From contig NZ_LUAW01000020.1 in NCBI RefSeq assembly GCF_001605895.1, positions 62,826 to 126,825 of the forward strand: DNA of 64,000 bases, written 5' to 3'. The notes below the pieces were generated by a model that was not told where the DNA came from, made no database searches, and saw nothing but the letters and a program-made list of their open reading frames with translations. Of the stretch, positions 45,705 to 54,444 are shown one piece after another (positions within the stretch are counted from its first letter, which is position 1; the number at the start of each line of letters is the position of its first letter). A program made the position numbers and the translations under genes. Source of the stretch: Acinetobacter pragensis. Lineage in GTDB: Bacteria > Pseudomonadota > Gammaproteobacteria > Pseudomonadales > Moraxellaceae.

Positions 45705-46793
45705 TTAGAAACGGATTCCCACACCTGCGTAAAGCATCAATGGATTGATTTCAATGTCAGCTTTAGAGCGGATTAGCTCGCCTAATTTTGCATCAGTGAC
45801 GGTTATGGTCGTTTCATTTTTTAGCTGTGCGTAGCTGACAGAAGCTGCGGCAAACCATTTTTCATTAAAGTCGTAAGTAAAGCCTGCGGTAATGATAGGC
45901 GCAAAAGCATCTGTCGCTTCTAAATCGACCTGAGGATTAGCGCTGCTTGTTTTGCCTTCAAGCGAGGCGCCTGCTTGGCCTTGTTTAATATTGGCAATCA
46001 TATGTCCGGCTGCAATCAAATCTTGTTCGGTGCGCGGATTCATTTCCAGCTCATTAAAATAGGCATACATCATGCCTGCGCCGACATAGGGGCGGAATTT
46101 ATTGACGCCGGTTTTGCCAAAGTGGTACTGCAATTCAAAAGCAGGTGTCCAAGCGCGGGCCGATGCCGCTGCACCATGCGCGCCCAAGTCTGTAATAAAA
46201 ATATTGTTTTGAAGATCAATATTCATAAACTTTAAGGGCAAACCTAGAAGCTCTGGCGTTGTAATTGCAGAGAACGGCGCATAAATCTGTCCTTTGCCCT
46301 GCAAGTCAACTTTAGGCGGAATGCCGGCTTTCATTTCTAGAGAAACATGGTCAGTGAAAAAGTAGTTGGTCATCAGGCCAAGAGTAGTGACATCATCGGC
46401 TTCAAGCCCAGTGCTTGCATTTTCCCAGCTTTCCAGTCCATTAATTTTGGAACTGCCGCTTAAACCGGCAGGCAAAGCGCCTCCAGTTAAATAGCCTAAA
46501 CCTTTTAGGGCAGTGGCCAAGCCTGACTGATCAACATTTTCATTAAGATTATTGAGTACAGTATCGACTTTGATCGCGCCGTTTTTTGCCACAGTGCCAT
46601 TCGGAACTGCCGTTTGTACAGTAAACGGCTGGGCCTTGCCTTGAGGCATAACATGCAAAGCGCCTGCTGAAACTGAAAAACGTTTAAAGCCCTGGGCTTC
46701 CATGCTGAAATATTTGGAAAAATCAGCAGCTTGTACTGTACCTGATAGAGAGGCGATACTTGCGGCTGCACATAAAAAAGCGTTATGACGCAT
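45705..46793 (-). CDS. Large OmpW-family outer-membrane protein, copy 2
   Basis: Paralogue of the gene to its left, 362 residues, same strand. The two share long blocks (RFSVSVGALHVMPQGKAQPF with few changes, GLEADDVTT, MTNYFFTD, MKAGIPPKVDL, MIANIKxGxAGA) and end in an aromatic. They differ mostly in the insert at about 40-115 and around 180-200, where one expects ligand- or surface-exposed loops. Signal peptide to about 22 (TVQA). GGAG lies eight bases upstream of the ATG. Confidence 0.85.
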   Translation of the reverse strand: MRHNAFLCAAASIASLSGTVQAADFSKYFSMEAQGFKRFSVSAGALHVMPQGKAQPFTVQTAVPNGTVAKNGAIKVDTVLNNLNENVDQSGLATALKGLGYLTGGALPAGLSGSSKINGLESWENASTGLEADDVTTLGLMTNYFFTDHVSLEMKAGIPPKVDLQGKGQIYAPFSAITTPELLGLPLKFMNIDLQNNIFITDLGAHGAAASARAWTPAFELQYHFGKTGVNKFRPYVGAGMMYAYFNELEMNPRTEQDLIAAGHMIANIKQGQAGASLEGKTSSANPQVDLEATDAFAPIITAGFTYDFNEKWFAAASVSYAQLKNETTITVTDAKLGELIRSKADIEINPLMLYAGVGIRF

Positions 46794-47107
46794 TGGGTTA
46801 ACTCCATGTTTTTATTTTACTGGTTTTTTATAAAGCGCAATTAAGATTGCTTTAAGAGATTAAAATGATTTAATTTTTTTATACGTCTGTATTTAAATAA
46901 AAATATATCTTTTTTTTATGGACGGATAAAAGTACAAAACTGATCAGTCTACATTGGTCTCAGCAGCGGAATATGCAAGGCAGGGACAGTTCTTGCTGCT
47001 GAATCTGATAGGCCTATGCTGGAGCAGATTCCAGCTGCTGTTGTAAACATTTCCCAAAACCCTCGATTTTTTTGTACAATAGACGCAGAATTTATTGAGT
47101 GAATCAA
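46794..47107. other. Interval between OmpW copy 2 and the small basic protein gene
   Basis: 314 bases. Strongly AT-rich near the OmpW start, with a run of Ts. A TACAAT at 47075-47080 could be the -10 of the rightward gene. A longer minus-strand reading frame crosses it but lacks any family resemblance or ribosome site. Nothing else recognised. Confidence 0.5.
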
Positions 47108-47287
47108 ATGAGCACCCAAAATACTCCCAAAAAGAAGGCTGTAGTGAAACTTCCGTTTCCTATGGCGGCTACGGATTCTGATCAGCAAGACGCTGTGCAC
47201 AATCAAGTCCGCCCTAAGCCTGAAAGCTATGCTGACCGAACTTGGATGCCGCCACGCGGAACCCGCCGTTCTATGGGCAAGCGTTAA
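47108..47287 (+). CDS. Small basic hypothetical protein
   Basis: 59-residue soluble protein, starting MSTQNTPKKKAVVKLPFPMA and ending SYADRTWMPPRGTRRSMGKR: basic at both ends, proline-rich, no membrane span. A GTG three codons earlier is possible, but the ATG is preferred. It is followed at once by a strong terminator, and it has a promoter-like TACAAT upstream, so it is probably expressed. I recall conserved small proteins of this kind in the genus without a function; nucleic-acid or ribosome binding would fit the charge but is a guess. Confidence 0.65.
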   Translation: MSTQNTPKKKAVVKLPFPMAATDSDQQDAVHNQVRPKPESYADRTWMPPRGTRRSMGKR

Positions 47288-47318
47288 TAAAAAAACCTGC
47301 AATTGTGCAGGTTTTTTT
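47288..47318. terminator. Bidirectional terminator after the small basic protein gene
   Basis: AAACCTGCA / TGCAGGTTT stem over a short ATTG loop, flanked by A- and T-runs, between convergent genes. Confidence 0.9.
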
Positions 47319-47379
47319 ATTCAAGATAGCGTCATCTCTTCAGCGGAATTCATTCCATACCAAAACCTGCAATACAGCA

Positions 47380-48804
47380 TTAATGTCCGTAATGTTTTTT
47401 CTTCTGCGTATACATATAGCCATCTGCACGTTTCAATAAGTCTTCTATGCGTTCATTCGGCAAGGTGCTGGCATAGCCAATAGACAGGCTGATGGGATGC
47501 AGTGAATGATACTGGTTGTTGATATGCATCAGCTCATGCAAGCTTTTGAGGCTGTTTTGCAACGAAGCTTCATCTGCATTCGGAAGCAGTACAACAAATT
47601 CGTCACCGCCAATGCGCGAAGCGGAATATTGGGTATTTTGAATCAGCTGGCTCAATACATTGCCGATCCGTCGCAGCTGTTCATCTCCCGCATCGTGGCC
47701 ATAATTATCATTAATTTCTTTTAAGCCATTTAAGTCAATAAAAATACAGGAGATAGGGCGCTGCAGGCTGCGTTCTAAGCGGTTGATTTCTTCGGTATAG
47801 AAGGTGCGGTTGTACAGTTTGGTCAAGACATCGTGCTTGCCTAAATATTCTAAATAGTTTTCGGCTTTTTTACGCGCCGTGATATCGACGAGGGCAACCT
47901 GTACCGTACTCCATGTATTTTCATAACCGGGGAATACTGTAAATTGTAAAATAACATGGCGGATGCTGCCGTCCAGCGCATAGTTGACCGCTTCGTGCTG
48001 ATGCTGAATTTTACCGTCCCATAAGTCCTGCAGCTGATTGCGGAAAGTTTGGTTCATCTCATGGCTGAATATCTTATGAATATTTTTCAGCAAAGTGTCT
48101 TTATCGGAGGCGCCGAATAAATCTAAAGTGGCTTGATTGACATCGACGACAATAATTTCTTTGATGCATTGCTGCACGAAATCGGGGTGTACATCTAAAA
48201 AGGTTGTAAAATCTTCAATGCCGATGGAGCGTAAATGGTCCAGTTTGGCTTTGACTATACTGAAGTCTTCGACCCACAGTGAGGTTGGTGAATAGTTGAA
48301 GCGTGCTTCGGCAATTTGGCGGTTTTTTTCTTCCTGCCGGCGGGCATTTTGATAGGGAGTGATATTTTCGGTGCTGATGAGGACTTTGGACCAGTCATGT
48401 TCATGTTCAGGCAAAATGGTACAGCGCAGCTGAATATCTAAACGCTTGCCGGAAATGGTGTAATTGACTGAGGTATTGATGAAATGGGTTTTACCCTCCC
48501 ACAATTGCACCAATTCTTCAATATGGGTCTGCAGCATATCCTGCTGGAAAATTTGAGCTAAATTTTCACACAAATGCGCTAAATGTTCCGCTTCGTAAAG
48601 CTCCAGCGCGCGGGCATTGACTTGCAGAATTTTAATTTTACTGGCGCTTTCTTCTACTTTTTGAGCATCATTTATAAGATATTGGCGTAAGTCTTGAACG
48701 CCTTGCTCGCGCCATTGATCTAGCTGTTTTTTTATTTCGCTAAAGTCTTCGAGCCATAACGGTATAGGGGATATATGAAATATAGGGCTATCATTCAATA
48801 ACAT
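47380..48804 (-). CDS. Diguanylate cyclase with two PAS-like domains
   Basis: Makes cyclic di-GMP. 474 residues, no membrane span. Two similar PAS-like sensor domains at about 5-145 and 165-300: each opens with a (S/P)xxLW(V/L)EDFS motif and contains VNxxxLxLxxA and FLQFTVFPGYExxWS-like strands, so they arose by duplication. The C-terminal GGDEF domain is intact (ASRIGGDEFVVLLP, CIFIDLNGLKEINDNYGHDAGD). The four residues where the inhibitory RxxD site should lie are NTQY, so product inhibition is probably lost. What the PAS domains sense is unknown. Confidence 0.9.
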   Translation of the reverse strand: MLLNDSPIFHISPIPLWLEDFSEIKKQLDQWREQGVQDLRQYLINDAQKVEESASKIKILQVNARALELYEAEHLAHLCENLAQIFQQDMLQTHIEELVQLWEGKTHFINTSVNYTISGKRLDIQLRCTILPEHEHDWSKVLISTENITPYQNARRQEEKNRQIAEARFNYSPTSLWVEDFSIVKAKLDHLRSIGIEDFTTFLDVHPDFVQQCIKEIIVVDVNQATLDLFGASDKDTLLKNIHKIFSHEMNQTFRNQLQDLWDGKIQHQHEAVNYALDGSIRHVILQFTVFPGYENTWSTVQVALVDITARKKAENYLEYLGKHDVLTKLYNRTFYTEEINRLERSLQRPISCIFIDLNGLKEINDNYGHDAGDEQLRRIGNVLSQLIQNTQYSASRIGGDEFVVLLPNADEASLQNSLKSLHELMHINNQYHSLHPISLSIGYASTLPNERIEDLLKRADGYMYTQKKKHYGH

Positions 48805-48917
48805 GTCTAAGCTCGGTCTATTTTTTTCTTAATGGTAAAATCAAGATATTGTTTATTTAATGTGATATATATCTCAAAAATAGCTGAATTTTTTTTAAAA
48901 AGCGAATAAATATGTAT

Positions 48918-48947
48918 AAAAAACCCACCTTTTAGGTGGGTTTTTTA
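48918..48947. terminator. Bidirectional terminator left of the macrodomain-like gene
   Basis: AAAAAACCCACCT / AGGTGGGTTTTTT stem over TTT, flanked by T-runs, just past the minus-strand gene's stop. Confidence 0.88.
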
Positions 48948-48973
48948 TAGGATGAATGACGGTTATGCAATTT

Positions 48974-49753
48974 TTACTTTTTGGATTTGCTTGCCGCTTT
49001 GGGCGGGCTGATTTCCCGTTTGCCCAGCCAAACATCTGCAAAGTCTTTTTCATTGATGCTGTAAAGTTCCAGCAGCGCAAGAATGGCGCCGCCAAACATC
49101 AGGGCATCTTCTGCTGAATGCTGGAACTCAAATACTTTGCCTTGCAGGACATGCATAATATCCTGTATTTCAAAAGTACGGTCGCGGCCATTGCTGTCAG
49201 TCGGGTAGATTTGTGTATTCAGAATAATTTTTGCAGCGCTTTTTTCATTCTCGGTTAATTCCAATGCATCAATTGTTTCTTCAGAATCAGAGGCGAAAAT
49301 TACACTGTCCGAGAAAATGGTCTGTAAAAAATGCTGCGTCAGCTTCGGCAGAGCTTTTTCTACAAAAGGGCGGAAGGACGCTGGAAAAATAACATTATGT
49401 GAAATACCCTTAAACATTGGAGCAATTTCTTCAATTTTATAGCCGGCAACACCGCAGCCCACAGAGGTAATAAAATATTTAGATTTAGGATGATTTTTTG
49501 TATAAATTTTAAAGTCATCAATATAGTGCTGAATTTGCGACAGAGGCATTTGCTGCAAATGTTCATTCATGGTGGGAATGGCAAAACTTTGACCTGACCA
49601 GCCGCGGCCAACGCCTTTCAGGGCGCCGAAGTGCAGAAGAGCTGTTTTTGCCGCGCCGCCGGCATGCGTGCCCGCCATGTTGCTGCCAAATACAAAAATT
49701 GTATCTTCAGGTAAGCTTTTAACGATGCTTTCGTCATGATAATGGTAGGTCAT
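48974..49753 (-). CDS. Macrodomain-like protein (A1S_2505 type) with C-terminal extension
   Basis: 259-residue soluble protein. The first 130 residues carry a pattern found in phage-related A1S_2505-like proteins with a macrodomain-like fold: DTIFVFGSNMAGTHAGGAAKTALLHFGA (nucleotide-loop-like, Gly-rich) near 18-44, GVGRGWSGQSFAIPTM, then YFITSVGCGVAGYKIEEIAPMFKG. Residues 140-240 form a second, mixed region (ENEKSAAKIILNTQIYPTDSNGRDRTFEIQDIMHVLQG) I cannot assign, and the end is basic (KAASKSKK). ADP-ribose or nucleotide binding is plausible. Isolated single gene. Confidence 0.68.
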   Translation of the reverse strand: MTYHYHDESIVKSLPEDTIFVFGSNMAGTHAGGAAKTALLHFGALKGVGRGWSGQSFAIPTMNEHLQQMPLSQIQHYIDDFKIYTKNHPKSKYFITSVGCGVAGYKIEEIAPMFKGISHNVIFPASFRPFVEKALPKLTQHFLQTIFSDSVIFASDSEETIDALELTENEKSAAKIILNTQIYPTDSNGRDRTFEIQDIMHVLQGKVFEFQHSAEDALMFGGAILALLELYSINEKDFADVWLGKREISPPKAASKSKK

Positions 49754-49968
49754 GGCAACTCACTTGAGCTAAGGTATTATTTCATGGTGCAATTGCTTTA
49801 GCATTTGGTCAAGTCAAGAACACAGTTATTTTGATTATTTAAAAAATATTGAAAAGCGCCTGCAAAAAAAAATGATAACTGTTTTGAATATGTGAGGATG
49901 CCTATAACGCTGCTTATATTCAGCCAAATCTGAACATTTACGTGAAGCCGCTATTAAATTTTTTAGAT

Positions 49969-50021
49969 AGCAGCTTTTTAATAGTGCAGGAAACGTGGCA
50001 CATTGCTATTAAAAAGCTGCT
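49969..50021. repeat. 16-bp perfect inverted repeat upstream of uvrB
   Basis: AGCAGCTTTTTAATAG (49969-49984) and its exact complement CTATTAAAAAGCTGCT (50006-50021) flank a 21-base loop. A further CGCTATTAAA lies 20 bases before the first arm. There is no T-run after the stem. It sits in a 424-base gene-free interval (49754-50177), and could be a small RNA, a repeat-element remnant or a protein site. Confidence 0.75.
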
Positions 50022-50177
50022 GCGCAAAAATATGTAAAAGCACTGAGCAGGCAGCTTGCATAAGTAAAAGGACATGCGCCATAAAATCCTTGAAACAAAT
50101 ATAGATTAGGCATTGTATCGGTTAAATTTGCCCTCATAATTGAAAGTTGAATTTATAGCGTGAAGCAGCCGAAAATT

Positions 50178-52199
50178 ATGAGTGATAGTCAGCCATTTGA
50201 GTTAGTGACCAACTTTGAGCCAGCAGGTGACCAGCCGCAAGCCATTGAAAAATTGGTGCGCGGCATCGAGAACGGCTATCACGATCAGCTGCTGCTCGGG
50301 GTTACTGGCTCAGGCAAGACCTATACAATGGCCAATGTCATTGCACAGACGCAGCGCCCGACCATTATTATGGCGCATAATAAAACCTTGGCGGCACAGC
50401 TGTATGGCGAATTTAAAGCCTTTTTCCCGAACAATGCAGTGGAATACTTCGTCAGCTATTATGACTATTATCAGCCCGAAGCCTATGTGCCGTCTTCAGA
50501 TACTTTTATTGAAAAAGACTCATCCATTAATGATCATATTGATCAGATGCGCCTGTCTGCCACCCGTTCGCTTTTAGAGCGCCGTGACGCGATTATTGTT
50601 GCCTCTGTTTCCGCAATTTATGGTTTGGGTGACCCGAATGCCTATATGAGTATGCTCCTGCATATTGTGCAGGGCGACCGGGTGAACCGGGATGAAATTA
50701 TCCGCCGTTTGGTTGAGATGCAATATACCCGCAATGAGCTTGAGTTCTTGCGCGGCACGTACCGAATCCGCGGTGAAATTTTTGATATTTTCCCTGCTGA
50801 ATCCGATCAGTATGCCATCCGCATAGAGCTGTTTGATGATGAAGTGGATTCCATCCGCTGGTTTGACCCGCTGACTGGAAAAATGATCCGTAAAGTTCCT
50901 CGGGTGACGATCTATCCGAAAAGCCATTATGTAACGCCCAAAGATAATTTACGCCGCGCCATTGATACGATTCGGGAAGAATTAACGGAACGTCTGGGCT
51001 TTTTTAGAGCGGAAGATAAGCTGCTGGAAGCGCAGCGCATAGAACAGCGGACCCGCTATGATTTAGAAATGATGCAGCAGCTGGGCTATACCAACGGGAT
51101 TGAAAACTACTCACGGCATTTATCTGGACGGCCTGCAGGCGAAGCGCCGCCCACCTTGTTTGATTATGTGCCGGATGATGCCTTGCTCATTATTGATGAG
51201 TCGCATGTGACCGTACCGCAAATTGGCGCCATGTATAAAGGTGACCGTTCGCGTAAAGAAAACTTGGTCAATTATGGTTTCCGCCTGCCAAGTGCCTTGG
51301 ATAACCGTCCAATGAAGTTTGAAGAATGGGAGCGTATTGTACCGTCCACCATCTATGTCAGTGCGACGCCGGCGCGCTATGAGCTGGAAAAATCTGAACA
51401 GATTGTGGAGCAGGTGGTACGGCCAACGGGTCTGGTCGACCCTCAAATTGAAATTCGCCCAGTCTTGACTCAGGTCGATGATGTGCTGTCAGAAATCAAC
51501 AATCGTAAAGAATTGAATGAACGGGTGCTGGTGACGACGCTAACGAAGCGAATGGCGGAAGATTTAACATCCTATTTAAAAGAATATGGCATCAAAGTCG
51601 CCTATTTGCATTCCGACATTGATACCGTTGAGCGGACAAAGATTATTCATGAGCTGCGCTCAGGCATCCATGATGCCTTAATCGGGATTAACCTGCTGCG
51701 TGAAGGCTTGGACATGCCAGAAGTCTCGCTGGTCGCAATTCTCGATGCAGATAAGGAAGGCTTTTTGCGTTCTGAACGTTCATTGATTCAAACCATTGGC
51801 CGTGCGGCGCGTAATTTAAACGGTAAAGCCATTTTATATGCAGACCGTATTACCGATTCCATGCAAAAGGCGATAGATGAGACAGACCGCCGACGTGCGC
51901 TGCAGATAGCCTTTAATGAAGAGCATGGCATTGTGCCGCGCAGCGCCGTACGCCAAGTTGCGAAAGACTTAGACGATGGTGAAGTATTGAATGATGATGA
52001 AATTGATATCAGCATTTCAAATCAGGCAAAGGCGCTGAGTGCCGATGAGCAGCATTTAATATCTGATCCGAAACTCTTTGCTAAACATATCAGCAAGCTG
52101 GAAAAAGAGATGCTGAAAGCATCTAAAGAACTGCAGTTTGAGCAGGCTGCCGGATTGCGTGATGAGATTCTGCGGTTAAAAGCGCAGATGCTGCAATGA
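50178..52199 (+). CDS. uvrB: Excinuclease ABC subunit B
   Basis: DNA-damage helicase subunit of nucleotide excision repair. Start at [19 protein letters not shown] (673 residues); a GTG six codons earlier is less likely. Walker [11 protein letters not shown] near 40-49, beta-hairpin region [25 protein letters not shown]-like DESHVT, helicase motif [11 protein letters not shown], and the C-terminal UvrC-binding UVR motif ([30 protein letters not shown]). The ribosome site is weak. Single gene. Confidence 0.96.
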   Translation: MSDSQPFELVTNFEPAGDQPQAIEKLVRGIENGYHDQLLLGVTGSGKTYTMANVIAQTQRPTIIMAHNKTLAAQLYGEFKAFFPNNAVEYFVSYYDYYQPEAYVPSSDTFIEKDSSINDHIDQMRLSATRSLLERRDAIIVASVSAIYGLGDPNAYMSMLLHIVQGDRVNRDEIIRRLVEMQYTRNELEFLRGTYRIRGEIFDIFPAESDQYAIRIELFDDEVDSIRWFDPLTGKMIRKVPRVTIYPKSHYVTPKDNLRRAIDTIREELTERLGFFRAEDKLLEAQRIEQRTRYDLEMMQQLGYTNGIENYSRHLSGRPAGEAPPTLFDYVPDDALLIIDESHVTVPQIGAMYKGDRSRKENLVNYGFRLPSALDNRPMKFEEWERIVPSTIYVSATPARYELEKSEQIVEQVVRPTGLVDPQIEIRPVLTQVDDVLSEINNRKELNERVLVTTLTKRMAEDLTSYLKEYGIKVAYLHSDIDTVERTKIIHELRSGIHDALIGINLLREGLDMPEVSLVAILDADKEGFLRSERSLIQTIGRAARNLNGKAILYADRITDSMQKAIDETDRRRALQIAFNEEHGIVPRSAVRQVAKDLDDGEVLNDDEIDISISNQAKALSADEQHLISDPKLFAKHISKLEKEMLKASKELQFEQAAGLRDEILRLKAQMLQ

Positions 52200-52339
52200 A
52201 CGCAAACTGTCTAAGTGGAAGTAATAAAAATCATTGAAAATCATTACATAACATAGACAGTTTGAGTGATATTTACGCAGTATCTTAAGTGAACGCTAAT
52301 GATTAAAACGTGAAAACGCGACAGTTAAAGGTATTCGTA

Positions 52340-52927
52340 ATGACCAAAGAGAATCTCCCGAAATCTGGATACACCTTGGCGAAAATAGCCGTGGGCGGCG
52401 CTATTTTAATTGGCTTGGGTGCGGCGACCATGGCCTATGCGCAAAGTAAACCGCTGAAGGTCGTCGATAAAGTTGAATTGGATAAATATTTAGGCGTGTG
52501 GTATGAAGTTGCCCGAAAGCCCATGTCATTTCAAAACAAATGCGACCGTGATGTAACGGCAACCTATACCTTGAATGAAAATGGCAATGTGCAGGTAGAC
52601 AACCGCTGCGTACAGAAAAATGGGCAGACTGCACAGTCGGTGGGTGAAGCATTTGTTCAAAATGCACCCTTTAACAGCAAGTTGAAAGTCAGCTTTTTAC
52701 CTGAAGCGATCCGCTGGATTCCGGCAGGCCGCGGCGATTATTGGATTTTAAAAATCGACGATCATTATCAGACTGTACTGGTCGGTGAGCCACGCCGCAA
52801 TTATATGTGGGTGCTTTCACGCACGCCGCATCCCGATCAAACTGTAATTAATGAATATTTGGAGTATGCCAAATCGGTTGGCTACGACTTGAATGATTTG
52901 ATTCATACCAAACAGACGGCCAAATAA
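52340..52927 (+). CDS. Blc-type lipocalin
   Basis: Exported lipocalin of the Blc/apolipoprotein-D-like group. Start at MTKENLPKSGYT (195 residues), AAAGG upstream; a start ten codons earlier is possible. Signal or anchor segment at about 14-34 (IAVGGAILIGLGAATMAYAQ); no lipobox, unlike E. coli Blc. Lipocalin motifs: DKYLGVWYEVARKPMSFQNKC near 46-66 (GxW), DVTATYTLNENGNVQVDNRC with paired cysteines, DYWILKID (TDY-like), MWVLSRTPH (R motif). Usually binds phospholipid or fatty acid in the outer membrane. Confidence 0.9.
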   Translation: MTKENLPKSGYTLAKIAVGGAILIGLGAATMAYAQSKPLKVVDKVELDKYLGVWYEVARKPMSFQNKCDRDVTATYTLNENGNVQVDNRCVQKNGQTAQSVGEAFVQNAPFNSKLKVSFLPEAIRWIPAGRGDYWILKIDDHYQTVLVGEPRRNYMWVLSRTPHPDQTVINEYLEYAKSVGYDLNDLIHTKQTAK

Positions 52928-52945
52928 ACATTTCAATGATGATTC

Positions 52946-52972
52946 AAAAACCATGCTCAGGCATGGTTTTTT
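52946..52972 (+). terminator. Terminator of the lipocalin gene
   Basis: AAAAACCATGC / GCATGGTTTTTT stem on a TCAG loop. Confidence 0.9.
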
Positions 52973-53056
52973 CTTGAGGAGTATGCAAACATTCAAACAT
53001 CTTGAAAATTCAAGTATTAAGACGGCATGACTGAAGAATCCAACTCGAGGTAAAAG

Positions 53057-53992
53057 ATGTATAAAGGCGTAGCATTGTCTATATTGGCATCTGTCACTTT
53101 TGGTGTTCTGTATTTCTATACACAGTTTTTGAAACCTTTGGACAGTGAGCAGACATTTGCTTGGCGTATGCTGGCTACACTTCCATTTTTGACCTTATTT
53201 ATGTGGTGGACAGGGGACTTAAAGCATGTTGCCGATATTTTTAAACGAATTTTTAAAGAACCTTGGATGCTGCCGTGGCTGATATTCAGTTCTGTGCTTT
53301 GCACGACACAGCTTTGGCTTTTCTTATGGGGGCCGATTAACGGCCGAGGTTTGCAAGTTTCATTGGGGTATTTTCTATTGCCGTTGGTGATGGTGCTGGT
53401 GGGCTGTGTTCTCTATAAAGAAAAACTGAGCAGATGGCAGCTGGCAGCCGTCGTGCTGGCTGTGCTGGGGGTGGGGCACGAACTCTGGCGTGTCGGCAGT
53501 ATTGCATGGGAAACTGCCTATGTGGCGCTGGCGTATCCGCTTTATTTCTTCATGCGCCGTGTCTTGAAAACAGATCATTTGGGCGGTTTTTGGTGGGATC
53601 TTTTCTTAATTCTGCCGGCAGCCGTGTATTTGGGCTTTATTTACAGTGACAGCATCAGCTTAATATTGAATTACACCCATTTAATCTGGGCGGTTATTGG
53701 TTTAGGGTTTTTCAGCGCATTAGGATTAGGCAGCTATATTTTAGCCAGCCGCTATTTGCCTTTTGTGATCTTCGGCTTGCTGAGTTACTTAGAGCCGGTA
53801 TTGCTGGCCTTCGCCTCTATGATGATGGGAGAACGGGTAACGGATGCTGAATGGCTGACTTATATTCCAATTTGGCTGGCCGTTGTGCTGCTGGTCATTG
53901 AAGGCTGCCTTCATATCTTCAAGCAAAAGCGCAATGCTGAAAGTTTGGATCAGAATATTGAAAACCTTCAAAAACGCTTAAGCGATGATTGA
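53057..53992 (+). CDS. rarD: RarD-like EamA-family transporter
   Basis: Inner-membrane drug/metabolite-superfamily carrier of the EamA/RarD type, 311 residues, ten predicted membrane segments in two halves. It opens GVALSILASVTFGVLYFYTQFL, has GLQVSLGYFLLPLVMVLVGCVLYKEKLSRWQ (first repeat motif) and SRYLPFVIFGLLSYLEPVLLAFASMMMGERV (second). RarD substrates are uncertain; E. coli RarD was linked to chloramphenicol sensitivity. The tail (KQKRNAESLDQNIENLQKRLSDD) is charged and may be coiled. GAGG precedes the ATG. Confidence 0.85.
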   Translation: MYKGVALSILASVTFGVLYFYTQFLKPLDSEQTFAWRMLATLPFLTLFMWWTGDLKHVADIFKRIFKEPWMLPWLIFSSVLCTTQLWLFLWGPINGRGLQVSLGYFLLPLVMVLVGCVLYKEKLSRWQLAAVVLAVLGVGHELWRVGSIAWETAYVALAYPLYFFMRRVLKTDHLGGFWWDLFLILPAAVYLGFIYSDSISLILNYTHLIWAVIGLGFFSALGLGSYILASRYLPFVIFGLLSYLEPVLLAFASMMMGERVTDAEWLTYIPIWLAVVLLVIEGCLHIFKQKRNAESLDQNIENLQKRLSDD

Positions 53993-54444
53993 AAGGCTAT
54001 CAAATTTTATTGTTATGCCGGCTTTTGAATCCGCTTTAGTTTTTGTTTAAATAAAATAGGCTGGCCTTGAATGCTTAAAATGGACAATGCAATGCTTGCG
54101 CTGTTCATTTTCAGCAAAATTTAGGCAGGCTGAATGGATAGGCCTAACGGTTATTGGGATTAAAAAGCTGGAATAATGCGCTTGTGAAAATTTTATGTTT
54201 ATCAATTTGTTTGATAAAGGAACAAATAAACAAAAATATAAAAAAACTTTTAACTTGCTGATTAAATTCTTTTTAAAAGTGAAATCATAAAAATAATTAC
54301 AACTATTTTATAAAATTATAATGAATATATAGGAAAATAGGCTGTTCAAAACCTGTTTTAGATTCAATCTTTCGGATAATTCCATTACAATTGTCGGGTT
54401 TTGAAATTTATGCCTAGATATACAATTAATTAGAGGACGTATCT
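53993..54444. other. AT-rich gene-free interval upstream of gap
   Basis: 452 bases with no credible gene on either strand. The right half is very AT-rich. A TACAAT at 54421-54426 may be a -10, close to the gap start. No terminator is seen after rarD. No hairpin or repeat strong enough to name. Confidence 0.55.

Noticed and set aside
46949-47302. 117-codon minus-strand frame between OmpW copy 2 and the small basic gene
   Set aside because: Runs through the small basic gene and its terminator; no ribosome site; no family pattern.
49994-50008. GTGGCACATTGCTA as a further sigma54 promoter
   Set aside because: The GG-to-GC gap is only 6 bases instead of 10; it is the loop of the inverted repeat.
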